Source: CAVTWD01 sp963738325
GTDB taxonomy: Bacteria > Actinomycetota > Acidimicrobiia > Acidimicrobiales > Ilumatobacteraceae
NCBI GenBank assembly: GCA_963738325.1
Contig: CAVTWD010000001.1
Span: 620,001-684,000, forward strand
Reading direction: 5' to 3'
DNA: 64,000 nucleotides
Position 1 is the stretch's first letter; each line of letters opens with the position of its first letter. Below the pieces are notes generated by a model that searched no databases, was not told the DNA's origin, and was given only the letters and a program-made list of their open reading frames with translations. A program made the translations under genes and the position numbers. Positions 40,571 through 49,729 of the stretch are shown here, in pieces.

Positions 40571-42787
40571 GTGACGATCGCGGACGACGGAGTGCCAAGC
40601 GACATCGACCGGCTGGTCGCCGGCGAGCACTACGACCCCCACAGCGTGCTAAGCGCTCGAGTGGACCACGGGCGCAACGGGCGCGTCGTCGTGCGGGGCT
40701 GGCGGCCCGACGCCGTGGCGATGCAGATCGTGCTCGGCGACGAGCGGGTGCCCATGTGGGCGGTGCATCCGGCCGGGGTGTTCGAGGGCGAGCTGGCAGG
40801 CCCGGTGGTGCCGGAGTACCGCCTCGAAGTCACGTACCGGCATGGCCTCACCGTCACCATCGAGGACCCGTACCGGTTCTGGCCGACGCTCGGGCCCATG
40901 GACCTCCACCTCTTCGGGGAGGGACGCCACGAGGGCCTGTGGCGTCACCTCGGCGCCCACGTCCGTACCCACGAGGGCATCGACGGGACGTCGTTCGCGG
41001 TGTGGGCTCCCAATGCTCGGAGCGTTCGCGTCGTCGGGGACTTCAATGGCTGGGACGGTCGGATGCACCCGATGCGTGTGCTCGGCAGCTCGGGAGTCTG
41101 GGAGCTGTTCCTGCCCGGGGTGGGCCCGGGCGCCAGGTACAAGTACGAGATCCTCTCCAACCACGGTCACCTCAGCCTGCGCGCCGATCCGTTCGCCTTC
41201 CAGACCGAGGTTCCACCAGCCACCGCCAGCGTGGTGGCCGCTTCCTCGTACGAGTGGGGCGACCACGCCTGGTCGAGCCGGCGGGCGGGCACCCACCTTC
41301 TCGGCGCGCCGGCCTCCATCTACGAGTGCCACCTCGGGTCGTGGCGGCAGGCCGAGGACGGGAATGGCGGTTGGCGGCCCCTGACCTACCGGGAGCTGGC
41401 TGACCAGCTCCCCGCCTACGTCTCCGACCTCGGGTTCACCCACGTCGAGCTCCTGCCGGTCGCCGAGCATCCCTTCGGGGCGTCGTGGGGGTATCAGGTC
41501 ACGGGCTACTTCGCGCCGACGGCTCGCTTCGGTCCGCCCGACGACTTCCGCCACCTGGTCGACCGCCTGCACCAGCACGGGATCGGTGTCATCGTCGACT
41601 GGGTCGTGGCTGATTTTCCCAAGGACGACTGGGCACTGGCCCGCTTCGACGGGACCGCCCTGTACGAGCACGCCGATCCGCGGCAGGCCGAGCATCCCGA
41701 CTGGGGCACCCTGGTCTTCAACTTCGGGAGGCACGAGGTCTCCAACTTCCTGGTGGCCAACGCGCTGTTCTGGATCGAGGAGTACCACATCGACGGGCTA
41801 CGGGTGGACGCCGTCGCCTCGATGCTCTACCTCGACTACTCCCGGCGACACGGCGAGTGGGTGGCGAACGCGTTCGGCGGCAACGAGAACCTGGATGCCA
41901 TCAACTTCATCCGCGACGCGAACGAGATCGTCTACCGGCATCATCCGGACGCGATGTTGGTGGCGGAGGAGTCGACGGCGTGGCCGGCTGTCTCCCGACC
42001 CACCTACCTCGGCGGACTCGGCTTCGGGTTCAAGTGGAACATGGGATGGATGAACGACACCCTGAGGTATTTCTCGAGGGACCCGGTGCACCGTCGCTGG
42101 CACCACCACGACCTCACCTTCGCGCTGCTCTATGCCTTCCACGAGAACTTCGTGCTCCCCCTCAGCCATGACGAGGTCAGCCATGGCAAGGGCTCGCTGA
42201 TCTCCAAGATGCCCGGCGATCGCTGGCAGCAGTTCGCGAACCTGCGAGCGCTGCTCGGTTGGATGTGGGCCCATCCCGGGCGCCAACTGCTGTTCATGGG
42301 CGGCGAGCTGGCCCAGAACGTCGAGTGGCAGCACGACAACTCGCTCGAGTGGCACCTGCTCCAGTACCCGGAGCATTCCGGCGTCCAACGCCTGGTACGC
42401 ACACTGAATCGCCTGTACCGAGGCGAGCCCGCCCTGTGGGAGCGCGACTTCGATTGGTCCGGCTTCCGCTGGATCGACCCCAACGATGCGGACAACGGTG
42501 TGCTCTCGTTCGTGCGCCTCAACGCCGATGGGAGCCGGGCGCTGGCGTGCTTCGCCAACCTCACGCCGGTGGTGCGCCACGGTTACCGAGTCGGCCTGCC
42601 CTCGGGTGGTCCCTGGATCGAGGTGCTGAACACCGATTGGCCCGAGTTCGGCGGAAGCGGGCTGGCCAACGGAGAGGTCCACGAGGAGGATGTCCCTTGG
42701 CACGATCTGCAACATTCGGCGGAGCTCACCTTGCCCGCCCTGGCCGTCGTTTGGCTGGCGTCCGCCACCCAGGAATGGGCCCGGTAG
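40571..42787 (+). CDS. glgB: 1,4-alpha-glucan branching enzyme
   Basis: A GH13 enzyme of 738 residues that forms alpha-1,6 branches in glycogen. An N-terminal carbohydrate-binding region (VAGEHYDPHSVLSARVD) and a CBM48 domain (SFAVWAPNARSVRVVGDFNG) precede the barrel. The catalytic Asp is in GLRVDAVASMLYLDY, the acid Glu in LVAEESTAW and the third Asp in LSHDEVSHGKGS. The C-terminal beta-domain ends at TGG..ATQEWAR. GTG 40571 sits right after a GGGAGG; GTG 40592 is also possible. It is followed by a GH57 gene about 100 bp downstream, and both probably serve glycogen metabolism. Confidence 0.95.
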   Translation: MTIADDGVPSDIDRLVAGEHYDPHSVLSARVDHGRNGRVVVRGWRPDAVAMQIVLGDERVPMWAVHPAGVFEGELAGPVVPEYRLEVTYRHGLTVTIEDPYRFWPTLGPMDLHLFGEGRHEGLWRHLGAHVRTHEGIDGTSFAVWAPNARSVRVVGDFNGWDGRMHPMRVLGSSGVWELFLPGVGPGARYKYEILSNHGHLSLRADPFAFQTEVPPATASVVAASSYEWGDHAWSSRRAGTHLLGAPASIYECHLGSWRQAEDGNGGWRPLTYRELADQLPAYVSDLGFTHVELLPVAEHPFGASWGYQVTGYFAPTARFGPPDDFRHLVDRLHQHGIGVIVDWVVADFPKDDWALARFDGTALYEHADPRQAEHPDWGTLVFNFGRHEVSNFLVANALFWIEEYHIDGLRVDAVASMLYLDYSRRHGEWVANAFGGNENLDAINFIRDANEIVYRHHPDAMLVAEESTAWPAVSRPTYLGGLGFGFKWNMGWMNDTLRYFSRDPVHRRWHHHDLTFALLYAFHENFVLPLSHDEVSHGKGSLISKMPGDRWQQFANLRALLGWMWAHPGRQLLFMGGELAQNVEWQHDNSLEWHLLQYPEHSGVQRLVRTLNRLYRGEPALWERDFDWSGFRWIDPNDADNGVLSFVRLNADGSRALACFANLTPVVRHGYRVGLPSGGPWIEVLNTDWPEFGGSGLANGEVHEEDVPWHDLQHSAELTLPALAVVWLASATQEWAR

Positions 42788-42892
42788 CCGGGCGTACCGT
42801 CCCGGAAGACAGCCCGGCACCCTTCGCGCGACGACCATGATGAGCCCCGACTGCTTCCCCGGCCTGCCAGCCCGATGCGCGAGGGCCCAGCG

Positions 42893-44446
42893 ATGGCCGC
42901 ATCAGTGGCCGGAACCAGTGTCGACCGCCGGGCAGACCACCCACGGCGAGACCGGGCCCGTGTCGCCGACATGATCACCGAGCCCGAGGGCCGGCTGCCC
43001 GAGTACGTGGACGATGTTCCCAACCTGAGCGGCTCCGAGCATCTCGTCGACGCCGCGGTTCGCGCCGGCAAGGGCCGCCATCTGTACCTGGGCGACACCT
43101 TCGACGGCTTCGACGGCATCGACAGCGCCTGCGCCATCGCCCTGCACATGCACCAGCCGATGGTGCCCGCTGGCGGCCCGGTGCTCCGGGAGGCCGAGTT
43201 GATCAGCAACCTGAAGTGGATGATGGGCAACCCGGGCGTCGGCGACAATCACAACGCGCCCGTCTTCTTGTGGTGCTACAAGCGGATGGGGGAGTTCCTG
43301 CCTCAGTTGCTGGCCGAAGGGCGGCGGCCCCGCGTGATGCTCGAGTACTCCGGAACCCTCCTGCACGGGCTGCGACAGATGGGCGCCGACGATGTCATCG
43401 AGGCACTGCAGGGCGTGACCTGCGATCCCCGCTACCGGGACGCCGTCGAATGGCTCGGCTGCGCATGGGGCCACCCGGTGGCCCCCTCGACGCCTGTGCA
43501 GGACTACCGCCTTCACGTGCGCGCCTGGCAGCACCACTTCGCAGCCATGTTCGGGTTCGAGGCGTTGGAGCGGGTGCGCGGCTTCGCGCCGGCCGAGATG
43601 GCACTGCCGAACCAACCCGATGTGGCCTACGAGTTCGTGCGGACCTTGCGGGACTGTGGCTTCGAGTGGGTGCTGGTGCAGGAGCACACCATCGAGGCCG
43701 CCGGTGGCAGTGCGGTCGAGCGCAAGCACCTGCCGCATCGGCTTGTGTGCACCAGCTCCCGCGGAGACACAGCGGACATCGTGGCCATCATCAAGACACA
43801 GGGGAGCGACACGAAGCTGATCGGCCAGATGCAGCCCTACTACGAGGCGAAGGGCTTGTCGAGGTGGGAACTCGCGGGCCGGGCCGTCCCGCCGCTCGTG
43901 ACCCAGATCGCGGATGGGGAAAACGGCGGCGTGATGATGAACGAATTCCCCTCCAAGTACTTCGAGGTGGTCCGGGAGAGCTCGGGCACCCGCACGCCGC
44001 TGCTCAATGTCTCGGAGTATCTCGAGCACTTGGCCGCGCTGGGCGTGGGCGGCGACGACCTCGACGCCGTGCAGCCGATGTTCCAATACCGCATCTGGCA
44101 ACGGATGGCCCCGGGCGAAGGTCCCGACCGGCTCGGGGTCGTGATCGACGAGCTGAAGGGAGAGGACGACCGCTTCCACATGGATGGAGGCAGCTGGACC
44201 AGCAACATCTCCTGGGTCCGCGGTTACGAGAAGGTCCTTGCGCCGATGGATCGGGCCAGTGCCCGCTTCCACGAGCGTGTTCTTTCCCGGGGCATCCGCA
44301 CCGACCATCCCGGTTACCGTCGCGCCCTCTTCCACCTGCTCTGTGCAGAGACGAGCTGCTATCGGTACTGGGGCCAGGGCGTCTGGACGGACTACGGAGC
44401 GGAGCTGTGCCGACGCGTCAACGAGATCGTGGCGCACGACCTGTAG
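42893..44446 (+). CDS. Glycoside hydrolase family 57 protein
   Basis: A 517-residue GH57-fold protein. The first conserved region ALHMHQPMVPAG (HQP motif) and ADGENGGVMMNEFP, resembling the region of the fourth motif, are clear; the long middle includes RVMLEYSGTLLHGLRQMGAD and FAPAEMALPNQPDVAYEFVR. GH57 includes amylases, branching enzymes and amylopullulanases, but catalytic residue assignment is uncertain here and the nucleophile region is not obvious. The start ATG 42893 is preferred; ATG 42875 is in frame. Association with glgB suggests alpha-glucan work. No signal peptide is present, so it is cytoplasmic. Confidence 0.85.
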   Translation: MAASVAGTSVDRRADHPRRDRARVADMITEPEGRLPEYVDDVPNLSGSEHLVDAAVRAGKGRHLYLGDTFDGFDGIDSACAIALHMHQPMVPAGGPVLREAELISNLKWMMGNPGVGDNHNAPVFLWCYKRMGEFLPQLLAEGRRPRVMLEYSGTLLHGLRQMGADDVIEALQGVTCDPRYRDAVEWLGCAWGHPVAPSTPVQDYRLHVRAWQHHFAAMFGFEALERVRGFAPAEMALPNQPDVAYEFVRTLRDCGFEWVLVQEHTIEAAGGSAVERKHLPHRLVCTSSRGDTADIVAIIKTQGSDTKLIGQMQPYYEAKGLSRWELAGRAVPPLVTQIADGENGGVMMNEFPSKYFEVVRESSGTRTPLLNVSEYLEHLAALGVGGDDLDAVQPMFQYRIWQRMAPGEGPDRLGVVIDELKGEDDRFHMDGGSWTSNISWVRGYEKVLAPMDRASARFHERVLSRGIRTDHPGYRRALFHLLCAETSCYRYWGQGVWTDYGAELCRRVNEIVAHDL

Positions 44447-44702
44447 CGCGTGTCCATGGGGTCGGGGACCGCGACACTGCGGTGAAATTGGAGGCGGCAT
44501 TGGAGACCGTGATCTCGGTGCCCGGGTTCACCTGCGACCCGATGCACTGGCCGTCGCCCTCGAACCCGCGCGCCGGGAGCGGTGCTTGGCCGAACCAGGC
44601 GTGGTCCGGCGCTTCGCCAACCGCCGAACGGCCCGGCGCTCGAACAGGACGACCTCATTGCGCTTGCCGCCGAAGCGACGTGGAGAGGTCCCTGGGGCGA
44701 GG

Positions 44703-44730
44703 TTGACACATTCCCATATAGGAATATGAT
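44703..44730 (+). promoter_or_regulatory. Promoter with embedded ArsR-type operator
   Basis: A consensus -35 TTGACA (44703-44708) and a -10 TATGAT (44725-44730) are separated by 16 bp. The spacer contains ATTCCCATATAGGAAT (44710-44725), a palindrome with 14 of 16 positions symmetrical, placed for steric repression. Expected transcription starts about 7 bases after the -10, that is at or beside ATG 44738, so the message is probably leaderless. Confidence 0.75.
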
Positions 44731-44737
44731 TGCTCAC

Positions 44738-45076
44738 ATGGCTCGTGCCGCGACCACGACCGACGCCTTCAACGCGATCGCCGAAGCGAGCCGGCGCGAC
44801 ATCCTCGCCGCCCTCGCAGGCGGCGAGGTGGCGGTCGGTGAGTTGGTCGGTCGGCTCCACCTTCCCCAACCTCAGGTGTCCAAGCACCTCGGGGTACTGC
44901 GCACGGTCGGTCTCGTACGGTGCCGCTCGGTCGGGCGCCATCGCCTGTACCGGATCAACGGCGCCGCCTTGAAACCCGTGCACGACTGGATCCGCGGGTT
45001 CGAGACCCTCTGGAACGAACGGCTCGACCGCCTCGACGACCTGCTCGTCGAACTTCAACAGGAGGACAGCACATGA
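44738..45076 (+). CDS. ArsR-family repressor
   Basis: A 112-residue winged-helix regulator: FNAIAEASRRDILAALAGGE, VGELVGRLHLPQPQVSKHLG (recognition helix) and LRTVGLVRCRSVGRHRLYRI. No metal-binding cysteine motif is visible, so it is likely one of the non-metal ArsR proteins commonly paired with SRPBCC genes. ATG 44738 was chosen over 44726 because the latter lies inside the -10 box of the promoter. It overlaps the next gene by ATGA and most likely represses the operon through the palindrome in its promoter. Confidence 0.9.
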   Translation: MARAATTTDAFNAIAEASRRDILAALAGGEVAVGELVGRLHLPQPQVSKHLGVLRTVGLVRCRSVGRHRLYRINGAALKPVHDWIRGFETLWNERLDRLDDLLVELQQEDST

Positions 45077-45564
45077 CGATCGCCGCCCATCGCCACGGCT
45101 CGGCCGTAGTGACCCTCCCGTCGGATCGCGAGATCCACATCACCCGCACGTTCGACGCTCCCGCTGCCCTCGTGTTCGAGGCATGGACCACGCCGGCGTT
45201 CGTCCGACGGTGGTGGGGCTTCGAGTCGTCCCCGCTGATCGTGTGCGACATCGACCTCCGCGCTGGCGGTGCTTGGCGGTACGTGACACGCGAGCCCGAC
45301 GGGGCCGAGCTCGGTTGGCACGGCACCTTCCTCGAGATCGATCCTCCGCACCGACTCGTCTCGACCGAGGTGTTCGAGGGGTATCCGGACGGCGAGGCAC
45401 GCAACACCCTGACCCTGACGCCTGCCCCCGACGGGACGACGAACCTCTTGATCAAGGTCCTGCACACCAGCAAGGAGAACCGTGACGGCCACATCGCCTC
45501 CGGCATGGAGAGCGGGCTGCAGCACACCCTCGACCGCCTCGACGACCTCCTCCTCCAGCGGTGA
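45073..45564 (+). CDS. SRPBCC/AHSA1-family protein
   Basis: A 163-residue START-like fold protein: REIHITRTFDAPAALVFEAW, WWGFESSPLIVCDIDLRAGG, YVTREPDGAELGWHGTFLEI and GMESGLQHTLDRLDDLLL are the typical AHSA1 (Aha1 C-terminal) elements. These proteins bind hydrophobic ligands. ArsR-AHSA1 pairs are widespread, and the regulator generally controls the pair. It is embedded in a three-gene operon with 4-bp overlaps on both sides. Confidence 0.92.
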   Translation: MTIAAHRHGSAVVTLPSDREIHITRTFDAPAALVFEAWTTPAFVRRWWGFESSPLIVCDIDLRAGGAWRYVTREPDGAELGWHGTFLEIDPPHRLVSTEVFEGYPDGEARNTLTLTPAPDGTTNLLIKVLHTSKENRDGHIASGMESGLQHTLDRLDDLLLQR

Positions 45565-46115
45565 GCGAGACAGCCGAGCGATATCGCCGGGTGGCGGCCG
45601 GCTTCAGTGAACGCGCCCTTCACGTGCCACCAGGGGCGTGGGACCGTCCGGCGCCCTGCGAAGGCTGGGTGGCCCGTGACGTGGTGGGCCACCTGGTCGA
45701 ATGGGTTCCCGCCTTCTTCGCGTCCGCAGGTGGACCGGCCTTGCCCGGGGGCCCATCGGTCGAGGACGACCCGGGCGGAGCGTGGACCACCATGAGCGAC
45801 GGCATCCAGGCCCTCCTCGACGACCCCGTCGCGTGCGCGGCCGTCATCCACCACCCGCGGGCGGGCGCGCACCGCGTCGACGACGCCATCGCGACCTTCG
45901 TCGTCGGCGACGTCTTGATCCACACGTGGGATCTGGCTCGGTCCACTGGCCTCGACGAAACGCTCGACGCCGACATCGTCCACGAGATGCTCATCGGAAT
46001 GGAGCCTTATGACGACATGCTCCGCGCCAGCGGTCAGTACGGTCCCAGGGTCGAGGTCCCTGCCGACGCGGACGAGCAGACAAGGCTCATCGCCTTCACC
46101 GGCCGCCGCCCCTGA
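45561..46115 (+). CDS. TIGR03086-family metal-binding (DinB-like) protein
   Basis: A 184-residue member of the mycothiol-dependent maleylpyruvate-isomerase superfamily of TIGR03086 type. It shows AAGFSERALHVPPGAWDRPA, PCEGWVARDVVGHLVEWVP (conserved His of the metal site) and FVVGDVLIHTWDLARSTGLD with the HTWDLA motif. The GTG start overlaps the AHSA1 stop (GTGA), so it is the third gene of the ArsR operon. Such genes often accompany AHSA1 and ArsR genes; substrate is unknown. Confidence 0.9.
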   Translation: MSETAERYRRVAAGFSERALHVPPGAWDRPAPCEGWVARDVVGHLVEWVPAFFASAGGPALPGGPSVEDDPGGAWTTMSDGIQALLDDPVACAAVIHHPRAGAHRVDDAIATFVVGDVLIHTWDLARSTGLDETLDADIVHEMLIGMEPYDDMLRASGQYGPRVEVPADADEQTRLIAFTGRRP

Positions 46116-46198
46116 AGCGCTTCGTCGGCTGGGAAAGATTCCGGGCGCGACCTGCTTGACGGCTGGCTACCGTTCTTGCTCCAGTCCTGAGGAGGCAG

Positions 46199-46348
46199 AT
46201 GACTCGAACTGCGACCTTGACGTTTCTGTTGAGTGACGTCGAGGGCTCGACGCGTCTCGCCCAACAGGTCGGTGAGGAGCGGTTCGTCGCGCTGATCGGA
46301 TCCCCGACGGCGCCACCATTCGTGTCGATGGCGACACCGGCGCCGTGA
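46199..46348 (+). pseudogene. N-terminal remnant of a class III adenylate/guanylate cyclase
   Basis: A 49-codon frame with a good ribosome-binding site (GAGGAGG) starts TATLTFLLSDVEGSTRLAQQ and continues VGEERFVALIG. This is the standard N-terminal start of actinobacterial cyclase-like proteins (FTDIEGSTRL). After about 46300 it no longer matches and soon stops. The rest of the domain is absent, so this is a truncated gene head fused to another sequence. Confidence 0.65.
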
Positions 46349-46362
46349 CCGTTCTCACCTGA
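46303..46362 (+). pseudogene. C-terminal remnant of a PEP-utilising/dikinase-type mobile domain
   Basis: In a frame different from the cyclase head, PDGATIRVDGDTGAVTVLT runs to a TGA at 46360-46362. The pattern D/G..RVDG-x-G-x-VT-x-L closes the swivelling histidine domain of PEP synthases and related enzymes. Nothing of the preceding domain is present. It looks like the right-hand side of a deletion whose left side is the cyclase head. Confidence 0.4.
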
Positions 46363-46419
46363 CCCGCAGCGCCCCCGCCGGGCTGACCTCGTGCGCCCAT
46401 CACGACCAAGGAGCAACCG

Positions 46420-46914
46420 ATGTCCATCACACCGACCGACTCGCTCGCCAGCGGGTTCGTCCTCAGCGACGACGAAGGCGATCCGTACTGGTTCCTCAAC
46501 ACCCTCACGATCAACAAGGTCGGCTCACACCACACCCAGGGCGACTTCAGCATCGTGGATCACCGAGTGCCGGCGGGCTTCGCCCCGCCGCCGCACATCC
46601 ACCACGGCACCGACGAAGCCCTTTACGTCCTCGACGGTCACCTCGCGGGCTTCTGCGGCAACCTCGAATGGGAGGCCGCGCCCGGTTCGCTGGTCTTCCT
46701 GCCGCGCAACCTCCCGCACGGCTTTCACTTCTTCAACGACGGCCCCGGGCGAATCCTTGTCATCACCGTGCGGGACAACTTCGACCGCTTCATCGCCGCC
46801 CTCGGAGAGCCCGCCCGCCAACTCGTCCTCCCTCCACCCGTGGCACCGGACGAGGCACGCGTCGTCGAGGTCGCCGCCTCCTACAACATCGAGGTCCTGC
46901 CGTCGCCCGCGTAG
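46420..46914 (+). CDS. Cupin-domain protein
   Basis: A 164-residue single-cupin protein with the metal-binding motif GFAPPPHIHHGTDEALYVLD (two His and the Glu) and second motif PGSLVFLPRNLPHGFHFFND (His). This suggests a metal-dependent dioxygenase or isomerase of the quercetin 2,3-dioxygenase-like type. The C-terminal helix EPARQLVLPPPVAPDEARVV is typical of these. ATG 46420 is preceded by AAGGAG. Confidence 0.88.
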   Translation: MSITPTDSLASGFVLSDDEGDPYWFLNTLTINKVGSHHTQGDFSIVDHRVPAGFAPPPHIHHGTDEALYVLDGHLAGFCGNLEWEAAPGSLVFLPRNLPHGFHFFNDGPGRILVITVRDNFDRFIAALGEPARQLVLPPPVAPDEARVVEVAASYNIEVLPSPA

Positions 46915-46987
46915 ACGATCTCGTCATCCGTGCCTCGCGCTTGTCGCCTGGTACGACAGTCGAGCTTTCGACAGGAGGATCGGAGGC

Positions 46988-47291
46988 GTGGCCCGGACAA
47001 CCCTGCGAAGGAAGGGTCAGATCACCCTCCCCCGAGGAGATCCGCGTCGCGGCCCGCCTGGAGGAGGGTGACCTGCTCGACGCGGAGCTGACCGACGAGG
47101 GCATCCTGCTGCGGCCCCAAGAGGTGATCGATGCCAGCCAGGCATGGTTCTGGACGCCGGAGTGGCAGGCAGGCGAGCGCGCCGCCGACGCCGACCGGAG
47201 GGCGGGACGGGTCGAGACGTTCCCATCGGGAGACGAGTTCCTCACCGCGCTCCAACGTCGCACCCGCCGTAACCGGCGGCCAAGGTCCTGA
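46988..47291 (+). CDS. AbrB/MazE-type antitoxin-like regulator, frameshifted
   Basis: The start VARTTLRRKGQITLP is the swapped-hairpin AbrB domain; near 47030 the frame changes and EEIRVAARLEEGDLLDAELT continues it. A C-terminal tail (DASQAWFWTPEWQAGERAAD, ADRRAGRVETFPSGDEFLTA) resembles the toxin-binding region of AbrB-type antitoxins. The stop TGA 47291 overlaps the start of the RelE-like sequence, as expected for an antitoxin-toxin pair. GTG 46988 has AGGAGG just upstream. Confidence 0.68.
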
Positions 47292-47580
47292 CCATCGATC
47301 GTGCCCACGTTCGCCTGCTGGCACGCTTCGGCACGGACTTCGACGCCTTGACGCCCCATCAGCAGCGCGCCTTCCTCGCGGCGGTGGCGCAGTTCGTCGA
47401 GGACCTGCAAGGAGGCGGTGCGTCCCGCAAGGGTCTCCGGGTGAAGGGCATCCAGGGCGCAGCTGGCCTGTTCGAGATGACCTGGGCGCCCGACGGTCGG
47501 GCCACCTTCGAGTACGGCGACGCGGTCATCGGCGCTGAGCCCCACATCGTGTGGCGGCGAGTCGGCACGCACGCCTGGAT
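47285..47580 (+). pseudogene. RelE/ParE-like toxin, fused in frame to a hydrolase fragment
   Basis: The frame gives RAHVRLLARFGTDFDALTPH, QQRAFLAAVAQFVEDLQGGG, LRVKGIQGAAGLFEMTWAPD and EPHIVWRRVGTH. This is a RelE-superfamily toxin of about 100 residues, reaching nearly its last strand. Instead of the usual IF end, the frame runs straight on into an alpha/beta hydrolase. No conventional start codon precedes the conserved part; the nearest in-frame stop upstream is at 47270. TTG 47348 or CTG 47288 are the only candidates. A pair with the AbrB-type antitoxin is likely in the ancestral state. Confidence 0.6.
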
Positions 47581-48085
47581 CCTGCGTGCCCTCACCCTGC
47601 CCGGCGCCGAGTACCTCCTGCCGGTGCTCTTCCCGTCGTTCGTGCGCGACGCCGGCAACGCCCTCGGCCGGACGATGCGCCGTGCCGGGCTGCCGCTTCC
47701 GAAGTTCGAAGAGCAGTGGCGGAGCTACGCGTCGCTCACTGAGCCCGGGAACCGACATGCGTTCATGCGTACGCTCCGCTCGGTCATCGACCCCGGCGGC
47801 CAGACGGTGAGCGCTCACGACCGGCTCTATCTCGCGTCCCGGTTCCCCACCCTCATCGCCTGGGGGCGGCACGACCGCATCATCCCTCCCCACCACGCCA
47901 GCGCTGCCCTCGAGGCCATCCCCGGCAGCCGGCTCGTGATCTTCGAGGAGTCGGGGCACTTCCCACACACCGAGGAGCCGCAACGCTTCGTCGAGGTCCT
48001 CACCGACTTCGTCAAGACCACCGAGCCACCGCAGGTCGACGAACCTCCCTGGCGTGCCCTCCTCACCGCAGGCCTCCCCACCTAG
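47581..48085 (+). pseudogene. C-terminal half of an alpha/beta hydrolase
   Basis: From about 47581 the frame reads LRALTLPGAEYLLPVLFPSF and continues to the acid motif LIAWGRHDRIIPP and the histidine in FEESGHFPHTEEPQRFVEVL, ending at TAG 48085. The N-terminal half with the serine nucleophile is absent. The join to the toxin happens to be in frame, so a chimeric protein could be made, but it would have no active hydrolase. It is better explained as a deletion or assembly junction. Confidence 0.6.
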
Positions 48086-48222
48086 CCGTCCTACGAGCAG
48101 GGCACGGTCGAGCTCGTCGTCGGGGGTGACGGGCTCTTGCCCACGTGAGCTTCACACCTGCCGCCACCGCCATCGGGCCCAGCAGCTCGCACGCCCCAGG
48201 ACCGTGCCGTAGGGTCGCCGCT

Positions 48223-49729
48223 GTGCCTGCGTCACGGGGGCAGGACACCCTCGCGTCGGTGTTCGGTGCGCACGCGGCCCGCCAGCCCCACGCGCCCTTC
48301 CTGATCTTCGAGCGCGAGCCGGGCCGCGTCGAGACCATCACCTACGCGGCGATGCTGCGACGCATCACCCGGACCGCGGGGGCGCTGGCCCGCCATGGTG
48401 TCGGGCCCGGCACCCGTTTCCACGTGCACCTCACGAACCGGCCCGAGTTCTATGACGTGTGGTTCGGGGCGGCTTGGCTGGGGGCCGCGATCGTGCCGAC
48501 CAACCCGCTGTCCACGGTCGACGAGCTGACTCACATCGTCACCCACTCGGGCAGCGTCGTCTCCGTCACACAGGCCGACCTGCGAGCGACCGTCGCGAAG
48601 ACGCCGATCACGACCGTGCTCGACGCCGACGAGGGCTGGGTCGACGACGCCGACCATGCCGACCCTCCTCCGGCCGACTCCACGGACACCGCGGGAGTGC
48701 TCTACACCTCCGGCACGACGAGCCGTCCGAAGGGCGTGCTCGTCAGCCACGCCGCTTACTTGCACGCGGGCGACGTGGTGGCCGGGCACGTGCGGCTGCG
48801 TCCCGGCGACCGCAACCTCGTCGTGCTGCCGCTGTTCCACGGCAACGCGCAGTACTACTCGACGATGTCGGCCGTCGTGACCGGCGCCTCCATCGCGCTC
48901 GGCGCCCCGCTTCAGCGCCAGCCGCTTCTCCGAGCAGGCGCACGCGATGGATGCGACGGTGGCGAGCCTTTTCGCCGCACCGATCCGGATGATCCTGGCC
49001 CAGGAGCCCACCGACCACGACGCCGCCCACCGCCTGCGGGTCACGATGTTCGCCCAGAACATCACCGACGCCCAGGTCGCCGAGTACGAGCGCCGCTTCG
49101 CCAACCCGCTCGTCCAGCTGTACGGCATGACCGAGACGGTCCCGCCGCCGACCATGAACCCCCTCTACGAGGATCGCCGCGCCGACTCGATCGGGCGGCC
49201 GGTCGTGACGGCGTCGGTGCGGGTGGTGGACGCCAACGGCGCCGAGGTGGCCGAGGGCCAGACAGGCGAGTTGTGGGTGCACGGAGAGCCCGGTCGCACG
49301 ATGATGACCGCGTACCTCGACGACCCCGAGGCCACGGCCGCCACCCTGCACGAGGGCTGGCTGCGGACCGGTGACTCGGTCCGGGCCGATGCCGACGGCT
49401 ACCTCTACTTCGTCGACCGTCGCAAGGACATGATCAAGCGCTCGGGTGAGAACGTCGCCACCGGCGAGGTGGAGCGGGTGGTCAACGAGCACCCGGCAGT
49501 GTTCGAGTCGGCCGCGGTGGGCGTGCCTGACCCCATGCACGACGAGGCGATCCGCGTGTTCGTCGTGCTGCACACCGGTGCCTCAGTGACCGAGGACGAG
49601 CTGCTGGCCTACTGCCGCGAGCGGCTCGCGAAGTTCAAGGTGCCCGACACCATCGAGATCGTCCCGGACCTGCCGCGCACGTCCGTCGGCAAGATCCAAA
49701 AGCACGTCCTTCGATCCTCGGTCACCTAA
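48223..49729 (+). CDS. AMP-dependent acyl-CoA ligase, frameshifted
   Basis: An ANL-superfamily enzyme that activates a carboxylic acid as its acyl-adenylate and then thioesterifies it to CoA. The P-loop motif VLYTSGTTSRPKGVLVSH, the catalytic core PLFHGNAQYYSTMSAVV, and after a frameshift near 48905 VQLYGMTETVPPPTMNPLYE, WLRTGDSVRADADGYLYFVD and RRKDMIKRSGENVATGEVE are all present. The C-terminal lysine sits in PRTSVGKIQKHVL. GTG 48223 was chosen because homology starts there; the frame is open to 48145. Likely substrate is a medium- or long-chain acid, by comparison. Confidence 0.87.

Noticed and set aside
44447..44702. An upstream extension of the ArsR gene to about 44582
   Set aside because: The promoter -35 and -10 boxes lie within this extension at 44703-44730, and the extra residues are unlike ArsR proteins.
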